From the NCBI GenBank assembly GCA_903829945.1, contig CAIKRV010000037.1, forward strand, positions 1 to 37,876: 37,876 nt of DNA, read 5' to 3'. Both the position numbers and the translations under genes were made by a program. Every line of letters starts with the position of its first letter. Position 1 is the first letter of the stretch. The notes beneath the pieces are model-generated. The model was not told the origin of the DNA and did not search any database. It was given only the letters and a program-made list of their open reading frames with translations. Of this stretch, positions 32,104 through 37,876 are shown in pieces. The DNA comes from an uncultured bacterium (GTDB lineage Bacteria; Bacteroidota; Bacteroidia; CAILMK01).

Positions 32104-32535
32104 TTAATCTTGATTAAGGAAACCTAACATCTTTTTAACATTGCCCGCCCATCCGGAATCCATACCATTGTAGATAATTTCATTCAGTTCAGTTTGCAGA
32201 CCGTAATGTTTTAATACGAGCTCGGTACCTTGTTCTTTCGGAGTAATAGTCCATTGTACAATTGAACTTAAAAGCATTGAACCATCACCGGAACCGCAAT
32301 TCCAGGTATAAGATAATTTTCTATTGGGCACCACTTCTAATACTTCACAATGAAAAATTCCATCCAAATTCATTTGAGGAATAGGCTTGGTTCTAAAGCT
32401 AAAGTTGTGGCCTGGAATGGGTTTAATATCATTTTCCATGACCCATTGGGATAATAATTCAGGCTTAGTAAGATAGTCCCATATTTTTTCGGGAGCATGT
32501 GGGAAGAACCATTGTTGATTAATTTCTCTTTGCAT
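32104..32535 (-). CDS. SRPBCC/AHSA1-like domain protein (first copy)
   Basis: 143 residues: REINQQWFFPHAPEKIWDYLTKPELLSQWVMENDIKPIPGHNFSFRTKP, VVPNRKLSYTWNCG, SIVQWTITPKEQGTELVLKHYGL and MDSGWAGNVKKMLGFL, typical of the AHSA1 group in ArsR operons. First gene of the operon. ATG at 32535, 25 bases after the predicted promoter box. Confidence 0.85.
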   Translation of the reverse strand: MQREINQQWFFPHAPEKIWDYLTKPELLSQWVMENDIKPIPGHNFSFRTKPIPQMNLDGIFHCEVLEVVPNRKLSYTWNCGSGDGSMLLSSIVQWTITPKEQGTELVLKHYGLQTELNEIIYNGMDSGWAGNVKKMLGFLNQD

Positions 32536-32543
32536 AATTTTAT

Positions 32544-32592
32544 GTAACTTAAAAGTTACGCAAAGTAATAGGTAACTTTTAAGTTACGCAAA
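32544..32592. promoter_or_regulatory. ArsR operon promoter with two operator palindromes
   Basis: Two perfect palindromes, GTAACTTAAAAGTTAC (32544-32559) and GTAACTTTTAAGTTAC (32572-32587), each followed by GCAAA, repeat 28 bp apart. The minus-strand promoter is TTTG (32589-32592), 20-bp spacer, TTACTTTG (32561-32568, one mismatch). One palindrome fills the spacer, the other covers the transcription start. This is the expected layout for ArsR autorepression. Confidence 0.75.
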
Positions 32593-32837
32593 TTTTTTAG
32601 TAATTATTTTTGAAAAAATAAATATATGACTGATATACAATATTTTATAATTATAATATATTGATGCCATGAAGCAGGAATGAAAGGTTTCCAAAAAACT
32701 TAGTCCTTGGAAAGAAAGAACTAAAACCCGGAGACCATTATAAATAGGATATTAAATAAGGTAAAAAATAAAATTAAGCGGCTTCGATAACTTAGCTTCT
32801 TATTAAAACTAAGTCAGGTTGAATTGGATGATAAAAA
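32593..32837. other. Intergenic region without a gene
   Basis: AT-rich; no ORF of note. Holds one hairpin, ACTTAG (32790-32795) with CTAAGT (32809-32814), 13-base loop, no T run. Confidence 0.4.
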
Positions 32838-32868
32838 ATTACCCGATGATAAATTATCACCGGGTAAT
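32838..32868 (-). terminator. Terminator of tRNA-Arg
   Basis: ATTACCCG (32838-32845) pairs with CGGGTAAT (32861-32868); inside, TGATA pairs with TATCA after one mismatch. On the minus strand six T follow. 5 bases past the tRNA end. Confidence 0.85.
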
Positions 32869-32873
32869 AATAG

Positions 32874-32947
32874 TGGTCACGTAGGGATTCGAACCCCAAA
32901 CCTTCTGATCCGTAGTCAGATGCTCTATCCAATTGAGCTACGTAACC
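32874..32947 (-). tRNA. tRNA-Arg (ACG anticodon)
   Basis: 74 bases fold as a cloverleaf: acceptor GGTTACG/CGTGACC with one G-T pair, D arm GCTC/GAGC, anticodon stem TCTGA/TCAGA with loop CTACGGA (anticodon ACG), T arm with TTCGAAT loop, discriminator A. The 3' CCA is not encoded. Preceded by an exact TACCTTTG box and followed by a terminator. Confidence 0.95.
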
Positions 32948-33001
32948 TTATTCTTGTAAATTGCAAATTGCAATTACCAATAAATTCCTAATTTGAGGGG
33001 G

Positions 33002-33009
33002 CAAAGGTA
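33002..33009 (-). promoter_or_regulatory. -7 element of tRNA-Arg promoter
   Basis: Minus-strand TACCTTTG, exact TAnnTTTG, 54 bases before the tRNA 5' end, just past the hemB stop. Confidence 0.5.
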
Positions 33010-33031
33010 CTAAAAAAATATGAATTATATC

Positions 33032-33994
33032 TTAATCCTTTAATAAATGCGCAGCATCCTTAGCAAAGTAGGTTATTATCAATCCTGCACCTGCTCTTTT
33101 TATAGAAAGAAGCATCTCCATCATTACTTTATTTTCATCAATCCAACCCTTTTCAGCCGCAGCCTTAATCATGGCATATTCTCCGCTTACATTATAGGCT
33201 GCAATAGGTAATTTGCTTTGTGCGGCAGCTCTGGCAATAATATCCAAATAAAAAACCGCCGGTTTTACCATCACCATATCTGCACCTTCTGCTTCATCAA
33301 TTTCTATTTCACGCAAGGCTTCCTGAGCATTGGCTACATCCATTTGATAAGAAGAACGATTGCCTGATTGAGGCGCACTATCTGCAGCATCTCTGAAAGG
33401 ACCATAACAAGCAGAAAAGAATTTGGCTGAATAGCCCATTATTGAAGTATTACTATATCCATTTTTATCCAATGCCTCGCGGATGGCTGCTACCTGTCCA
33501 TCCATCATGGCAGACGGTGCTACCACATCAGCTCCTGCCTCCGCATGTGATAAGGCCATCTTTTGTAATAACACCAAACTTTCATCATTTTGTATAATGC
33601 CTTCCTTTAAAATTCCACAATGCCCATGACTGGTATATCCGCATACGCAAACGTCAGTCATTACCACAATTTCAGGTGCTAATTTTTTAAACAAACGAAT
33701 AGACTCTTGAACTGCTCCATCAGGCAAACAACTTTCAGAGGCCATTTCATCTTTGTGCCCGGCTAATCCAAATAATAAAACAGCTTTTAAGCCTGCCTTT
33801 TTAATATTTTCAATTTCACCGGCCAACATATCCACAGAATATCGGTATTGGCCTTTCATCGAGGATATTTCTTCACGAATTCCTTTACCCGGTTTTACAA
33901 ATAGAGGATATATTAAATCATTAACCGATAAACTTGTTTCTGCTATTATTGCCCGCATGGCAGGGCTGGTACGAAGTCTTCTTAATCTTTGCAT
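33032..33994 (-). CDS. hemB: Delta-aminolevulinic acid dehydratase (porphobilinogen synthase)
   Basis: 320 residues from ATG 33994; an ATG at 34012 adds 6 residues and overlaps hemD, but MQRLRRLRTSPAMR matches the family start better. Joins two aminolevulinate into porphobilinogen. Zinc-binding DVCVCGYTSHGHCG (three Cys), active-site Lys in MGYSAKFFSACYGPFRDAADS and MVKPAVFYLDII are present. Last gene of the hemA-C-D-B cluster. Confidence 0.95.
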   Translation of the reverse strand: MQRLRRLRTSPAMRAIIAETSLSVNDLIYPLFVKPGKGIREEISSMKGQYRYSVDMLAGEIENIKKAGLKAVLLFGLAGHKDEMASESCLPDGAVQESIRLFKKLAPEIVVMTDVCVCGYTSHGHCGILKEGIIQNDESLVLLQKMALSHAEAGADVVAPSAMMDGQVAAIREALDKNGYSNTSIMGYSAKFFSACYGPFRDAADSAPQSGNRSSYQMDVANAQEALREIEIDEAEGADMVMVKPAVFYLDIIARAAAQSKLPIAAYNVSGEYAMIKAAAEKGWIDENKVMMEMLLSIKRAGAGLIITYFAKDAAHLLKD

Positions 33995-33995
33995 A

Positions 33996-34820
33996 TTATA
34001 CTGTATTTTCATTCCTGAATTCAGGTGTATTTCTTTTATTTGTATGATTGGAAAAATATTCCAGCATGGAAGCTATTAATCCATCAATAGTAAATGGTTT
34101 AGCAATAATATCTACAGTTAGGCCATGTCCTCTGGCGGTATCTGCCGTATGCGGACCAATACAAGCAATTAAATGCTTATTAATATTTAATTGCAAAGGG
34201 CGAAGAAGTTCAATTAATGCCTCAACCGAAGATGAACTTGTAAAGGTGATAATATCAATACCTGCCGTAAAAGTTTGCAGGATATAATCATCCGCAATTT
34301 CATTTTTGCGGGTATTATAAAATGCTATTTCACACACTTGGGCATTGCGTCCTGATAAAATTTGTCTTAGTTTACCTTTATTAATATCCGTGGTTGGTAT
34401 CAATACATTTTTACCACTCACATCAGGGAGTGATTCTGCCAGTACTTCGGCAGTATGTTCTGCGGCCACAAAGTGCACTTCAATGCCATATTTTTCAAGC
34501 ATCAGCGCCGTAGCAGGTCCCACAGAGGCTATTTTTGTACCGCCCAATATATTTTTAAAAAGGCGTAAATATTCCAATCTTTCCACAAAGTAACGAACCG
34601 CATTTGTACTGGTAAAAACGATCCAATCATATTTTGAAAGATCTTCCAAAGCAGCATCTATTTCAGAATAATCCTCAGGCAAAGTTATTTTAATGGTAGG
34701 CAATAAGTAAATATTTGCGCCTTCGGCTATGAGTTTACTGGCAAGTTCAAAGGATTGTTCCTGGGGACGAGTTACCAGTACATTTTTACCGTTAAGGAGC
34801 TTTTCTGAAGTTTCTACCAT
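33996..34820 (-). CDS. hemD: Uroporphyrinogen-III synthase
   Basis: 274 residues, two Rossmann-like domains. Weakly conserved family, but VLVTRPQEQSFELASKLIAEGANIYLLPTIKITLP, WIVFTSTNAVRYF, IASVGPATALMLEKYG, VLIPTTDINKG and IITFTSSSSVEAL, IACIGPHTADTARGHGL are its blocks. Closes hydroxymethylbilane to uroporphyrinogen III. 33 bases after hemC. Confidence 0.9.
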   Translation of the reverse strand: MVETSEKLLNGKNVLVTRPQEQSFELASKLIAEGANIYLLPTIKITLPEDYSEIDAALEDLSKYDWIVFTSTNAVRYFVERLEYLRLFKNILGGTKIASVGPATALMLEKYGIEVHFVAAEHTAEVLAESLPDVSGKNVLIPTTDINKGKLRQILSGRNAQVCEIAFYNTRKNEIADDYILQTFTAGIDIITFTSSSSVEALIELLRPLQLNINKHLIACIGPHTADTARGHGLTVDIIAKPFTIDGLIASMLEYFSNHTNKRNTPEFRNENTV

Positions 34821-34853
34821 GTCAATATTAAATATCCAAATTTACGCTAAACA

Positions 34854-35747
34854 TTATAATTTTATCTTAGCTAACAATTCATTGGCCAAAGCTTTTCCAA
34901 TGGAAGCGGCATCATGTTTAGGGCCTTGTATTTGTGCTTTTACCATTTTGCTACCATCCTCATTGCAATACATGCCTTCCAAAACTATGGTATCGTTCAC
35001 TATTCGTGCAAATGAAGCCATCGGCATTCTACAACCGCCACCGGCTGCTTTTAAAAATTCACGTTCTGCACAAACAGCAATTTCAGTTTCAATATCATGA
35101 ATTTTGCGAACGATTTCTTTAGTAAATGTATCATCGGAACGTGTTTCAATGGCTAAAGCGCCTTGGGCTACGGCCGGCAAAAATTCTTCTATTTCAAAAA
35201 TATACCCGGCTCTATCCTGCATGCCTACCCTATTTAAGCCTGCCAGTGCCAATACCACTGCATCAAGCTCGCCATCGGATACTTTATTCATCCGAGTAAT
35301 AATATTGCCATGAAGGGCTACTATATTCAAATCCGGACGTAATGCTTTTATTTGATATGAGCGACGCAATGAACTGGTGCCTATACTTGCACCCATTGGC
35401 AAATCTTTAAAAGATAAATTATCCCGACTTACCAAACAATCCCTATGCTCCCCTCTGATGGGAACACAGGATACACTAAGCCCATCAGGCTGCTCTACCG
35501 GCATATCTTTATAACTATGAACTGCCAAGTCAATATCGCCATTTATTAGTGCATGTTCAACTTCTTTTACCCATGCTCCTATTTCCTGGATTAAACCCAA
35601 ATCACCACTTGTTTTGATGGTTTTAATTTCAAAAGTAACATTTGGGTTAGCTGCTTGAATATGCCCTAACAACATTTTGGATTGTGCCAATGCAAGCACA
35701 CTGCCTCGGGTGCCTACAGTAAGTTTTACAGTATCTTGATTAGACAT
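34854..35747 (-). CDS. hemC: Porphobilinogen deaminase (hydroxymethylbilane synthase)
   Basis: 297 residues. Dipyrromethane cofactor Cys is C239 (AAGGGCRMPM); VGTRGSVLALAQ, HSYKDMP (77-83) and GTSSLRR (123-129) are present. One odd residue: the usual LRGN is LHGN (H146). The replaced Arg corresponds to E. coli R149/human R167, a substrate/cofactor contact. The next Arg (R152, E. coli R155) is kept. Middle of the heme operon. Confidence 0.95.
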   Translation of the reverse strand: MSNQDTVKLTVGTRGSVLALAQSKMLLGHIQAANPNVTFEIKTIKTSGDLGLIQEIGAWVKEVEHALINGDIDLAVHSYKDMPVEQPDGLSVSCVPIRGEHRDCLVSRDNLSFKDLPMGASIGTSSLRRSYQIKALRPDLNIVALHGNIITRMNKVSDGELDAVVLALAGLNRVGMQDRAGYIFEIEEFLPAVAQGALAIETRSDDTFTKEIVRKIHDIETEIAVCAEREFLKAAGGGCRMPMASFARIVNDTIVLEGMYCNEDGSKMVKAQIQGPKHDAASIGKALANELLAKIKL

Positions 35748-35853
35748 CTTTAAAATTATTTTGGATAATAACGAAGTACTTTGTTTACGTTTTTAATACA
35801 AACATACAAAGCTTTTAATATTGGAAGTGCCATTAATGAAGAAACTTCAAACT

Positions 35854-37077
35854 TTATAGGTCAAAGAGTTCCTTGAAGGTATGGACCGGATTTTGTTCCA
35901 TGTCGGGCGATGTGGCAAAAGTTCTTAGTTTCTCAATAGGTTTACCTGAAACTCTTCTGGCAACACGACTGATCAGGTTTTCAATTATTTTTTGTTGGTG
36001 CTCATCAAGTTTTCCTAATTTAGGGAGCACCCAATGCAATTCCTCTTCTTGAATTTTACTTAATTTATCAAAGTAAGACGTAATAATAGGACTCACTTCA
36101 CGAGTATTTAACCAATCGGAGTATTCTTCAATTTCCTCTTCAATAATGCCCATAGCTCTAGGAACTTCGTCCTGTCTTTTTTGCATACTTTCAGAGGTAA
36201 TAGATTTTAAATCATCTAAATCATATAACTTTACACCGTCCAATTCCTTAATTTTATAATCAAAATTTCTTGGCAAACCCAGGTCAATTAAAGTTTTACC
36301 TGAATTTGAAAAAGTTTGCAGATTCGTGTAACTTAAAATATGTTCTTCTACATGTGAGGCTCCGATTATAACATCCACTTGATGGATGGAAGCAGCGACT
36401 TCATGCATAAGGATGGCTTCACCTCCGGTGGCATTGGCCAATAATTTGGCACGCTCTAATGTTTTACTGGCAATAATTAAATTCTTAACGCCTCTTTTTT
36501 CAATAAGCTTTAACATCAAGGTGGCCATTTCGCCGGTACCTAATACCATGACGGAAGTTTTACTGATGTCCTTATGAATGTCTTTCATTATATCATAAGA
36601 AACAGATGCCAAAGAAACTGGATATTTTCCTATGGCAGTTTCTTTACGAACTTTTTTGCCGGTAAAAATTGCTTTGCGTATAAACTCATTAAATACAGGA
36701 CCAATAGCGCCTTCTTCTTGAGCAATCATGAAATCATTTCGAATTTGGCCTAAAATTTCATGTTCACCAAGGGCTTGTGATTCTAATCCTGATGCCGTGC
36801 AAAACAAATGTTTAATGGCATCATAATTATTGTCAAAAACAGATAGGTAAGGCGTTAAATCTCCAAATTGAGCAAAGAAAGACATTAAAGGTGCGATAGA
36901 ATCGGTCAAAGCATACACAGATAAACGATTGCAGGTGGCAATGATAAAAACCTCATCTGCAAATGGTTTTAAGCTATGTAAGGCACCTCTCAATTGATCC
37001 TTAGAAAAGGAAATATTTTCGCGGACAGCCAAAGGTGCTTTTTGATGACTTATCTCTACTCCGAAAATTCTTTTCAT
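35854..37077 (-). CDS. hemA: Glutamyl-tRNA reductase
   Basis: 407 residues, committed step of the C5 route to aminolevulinate. HQKAPLAVRE (11-20), catalytic Cys49 in ATCNRLSVYA, SGLESQALGEHEILGQIR, the NADPH domain start VMVLGTGEMATLMLKLIEKRG, and a C-terminal dimerisation region are present. First of hemA-hemC-hemD-hemB; hemL is elsewhere. 106 bases to hemC. Promoter GATCTTTG (37105-37112) and a PerR/Fur-like palindrome lie upstream. Confidence 0.95.
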   Translation of the reverse strand: MKRIFGVEISHQKAPLAVRENISFSKDQLRGALHSLKPFADEVFIIATCNRLSVYALTDSIAPLMSFFAQFGDLTPYLSVFDNNYDAIKHLFCTASGLESQALGEHEILGQIRNDFMIAQEEGAIGPVFNEFIRKAIFTGKKVRKETAIGKYPVSLASVSYDIMKDIHKDISKTSVMVLGTGEMATLMLKLIEKRGVKNLIIASKTLERAKLLANATGGEAILMHEVAASIHQVDVIIGASHVEEHILSYTNLQTFSNSGKTLIDLGLPRNFDYKIKELDGVKLYDLDDLKSITSESMQKRQDEVPRAMGIIEEEIEEYSDWLNTREVSPIITSYFDKLSKIQEEELHWVLPKLGKLDEHQQKIIENLISRVARRVSGKPIEKLRTFATSPDMEQNPVHTFKELFDL

Positions 37078-37104
37078 GGATCTTTTCTTTTCTAATTACT
37101 ATGG

Positions 37105-37112
37105 CAAAGATC
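37105..37112 (-). promoter_or_regulatory. Possible -7 element of hemA operon promoter
   Basis: Minus-strand GATCTTTG, one mismatch from TAnnTTTG, 27 bases before the ATG. Another near match, GACATTTG, is at 37139-37146 within a TGACA-N2-TGTCA dyad (37137-37148). Confidence 0.4.
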
Positions 37113-37157
37113 ACTTCATCCACTATAACTAAAAATGACAAATGTCAGCGTGAAACA

Positions 37158-37176
37158 ATTTAGAATGATTCTAAAT
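37158..37176. promoter_or_regulatory. PerR/Fur-type box upstream of hemA
   Basis: ATTTAGAATGATTCTAAAT is a perfect 9-1-9 palindrome. Its core TTAGAAT-G-ATTCTAA is a 7-1-7 repeat matching the PerR consensus TTAnAATnATTnTAA. It cannot be a terminator (1-base centre, no T run). In Bacillus subtilis the hemAXCDBL operon is PerR-regulated. Confidence 0.5.
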
Positions 37177-37215
37177 AAATGGGCTTAAATGAACTAAGCT
37201 TGGGTTTATTAACTT

Positions 37216-37244
37216 AAGAAAAATAACTATTAGTTATTTTTCTT
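37216..37244 (-). terminator. Terminator at the end of the HTH-like gene
   Basis: Perfect 14-bp arms (37216-37229 with 37231-37244), with an A-rich left and T-rich right arm; the HTH-like stop codon falls in the stem. It separates that gene from hemA transcription. Confidence 0.6.
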
Positions 37245-37643
37245 TTTTATATCCTTTATTTTAAAACAATTTTCGTTATCATATTCCAAGCTCAGTAACC
37301 AATCAGGATAACAATGGAGCATAATGACGTCTCCTTTTCTCAATTGTTTATTAATAATCATTTCAACATTATGAGCATATTTAAATTCTTCATTTTCATA
37401 TTCATGAAAAAGATCATCCCATGATTTATACTCTAAATATTTAGCTAGGGTATCAAGCGTAAAAAGTCTTGGTTTTACAACTTTATGACTTATCACACCA
37501 AACAAGCGCATTAAGGTAAGGGCACTTATACGTTCATTCGTAGCGGTATTTATACTTTGTGCCAGACCGACACAATCCTTAGTATATGCTATTCTTTTCC
37601 CGTATTTCTTTTCGATTTTCCGTTTTATTAGTTCAGGCAACAT
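37230..37643 (-). CDS. Small HTH-like hypothetical protein
   Basis: 137 residues. The N-terminal part (ISALTLMRLFGVISHKVVKPRLFTLDTLAKYLEYKSWDDLFHEY) resembles the small Bacteroidota winged/HTH-like domain in which a phage-repressor-type helix pair is followed by YTLDxLAxYLGYxSWDDF. The C-terminal 50 residues are unassigned. Possible DNA-binding regulator; target unknown. Directly upstream of hemA on the same strand, separated by a terminator. Confidence 0.55.
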   Translation of the reverse strand: MLPELIKRKIEKKYGKRIAYTKDCVGLAQSINTATNERISALTLMRLFGVISHKVVKPRLFTLDTLAKYLEYKSWDDLFHEYENEEFKYAHNVEMIINKQLRKGDVIMLHCYPDWLLSLEYDNENCFKIKDIKKKNN

Positions 37644-37663
37644 TTAAGATTTCAATAATAATG

Positions 37664-37671
37664 CAAACATA
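37664..37671 (-). promoter_or_regulatory. -7 element of the HTH-like gene promoter
   Basis: Minus-strand TATGTTTG, exact TAnnTTTG, 20 bases before the ATG at 37643. Confidence 0.5.
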
Positions 37672-37802
37672 TACAATTCCTTAAAATTAATTAGCGATTA
37701 TAAGTGAAATGAAACAAATGAAATAAATGAATTAAATGTATACCAAACAATTCCAATCAAGTACACGGAAGGTTAAAATTAAAACCTAAGTATAAATAAC
37801 CG

Positions 37803-37876
37803 TATATTTGTATTATAAGAAGGAAAATTATGCAAATATCGTTTCAAAATAGCATATAAATTTATGGTTAAATACC
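37803..37876 (+). promoter_or_regulatory. Possible promoter and start of a gene leaving the window
   Basis: TATATTTG (37803-37810) is an exact TAnnTTTG match. Downstream lie a 9-codon ORF (ATG 37830 to TAA 37859) and an ATG at 37864 whose frame (MVKY) stays open to the window edge. Too short to call a gene; the upstream 9-codon frame may be chance. Confidence 0.25.

Noticed and set aside
1-37876. CRISPR array, prophage, insertion sequence or integron
   Set aside because: No regularly spaced repeats, no transposase, integrase or phage structural gene seen on either strand.

Overview
The window reads as a chromosomal segment of an AT-rich Bacteroidota bacterium. The evidence is a Bacteroidota-type promoter (TAnnTTTG, sometimes with an upstream TTG/TTTG) in front of many genes, C-terminal type IX secretion (T9SS) sorting domains, DUF2723 and GWxTD-domain proteins, a split transketolase, an ECF sigma/anti-sigma/LTxxQ-type sensor operon, and very weak Shine-Dalgarno signals. 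I see no phage, insertion sequence, integron or CRISPR array. The only mobile-looking DNA is a GC-rich nested inverted repeat at the left edge (20-187).

Layout, left to right. 1-8.1 kb holds the repeat element, pdxJ (vitamin B6), a secreted carboxypeptidase-regulatory-like protein, a putative lipoprotein, a NamZ-type exo-muramidase (DUF1343), an FtsX/LolC-like permease, a TetR regulator, a DCC-family redox protein, a YfcE-like phosphoesterase, and an ECF sigma/anti-sigma/periplasmic sensor operon. 8.1-13.6 kb holds the two transketolase halves separated by a secreted von Willebrand factor A protein, then frr, a LOG-family nucleotide hydrolase and a hypothetical protein. 13.8-18.3 kb holds a large GT-C-like DUF2723 membrane protein and a GWxTD lipoprotein. 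18.4-21.6 kb is a secreted redox operon (T9SS protein, T9SS multicopper oxidase, thioredoxin-like protein). 21.7-23.0 kb is rpsF-rpsR-rplI. 23.1-26.6 kb holds secreted proteins of mostly unknown role. 26.6-29.3 kb is nadA-nadB (quinolinate synthesis). 29.4-31.2 kb is a NorC/NorB-like pair. 31.3-32.6 kb is an SRPBCC-ArsR-SRPBCC operon. Then come tRNA-Arg(ACG), hemA-hemC-hemD-hemB, and a small HTH-like protein.

The most unusual content is the NorCB-like pair. Its catalytic subunit aligns without gaps to canonical NorB at the metal sites, but one FeB histidine is Asn, the nearby Glu residues are Val and Asn, and the second His of the HxH haem pair is Met. A CRP/FNR-type dyad lies about 42 bp upstream of its predicted transcription start. 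Two more operator candidates stand out: twin 16-bp palindromes over the ArsR operon promoter, and a 7-1-7 PerR/Fur-like palindrome upstream of hemA. Gene ends are tightly packed: several convergent pairs have 0-12 bp between stops or overlap.

Start codons were re-evaluated by hand. Several long frames begin at unlikely GTG/TTG codons and were shortened; a few genes appear to use TTG genuinely. All functional calls rest on motif recognition and family knowledge; no database search was run.
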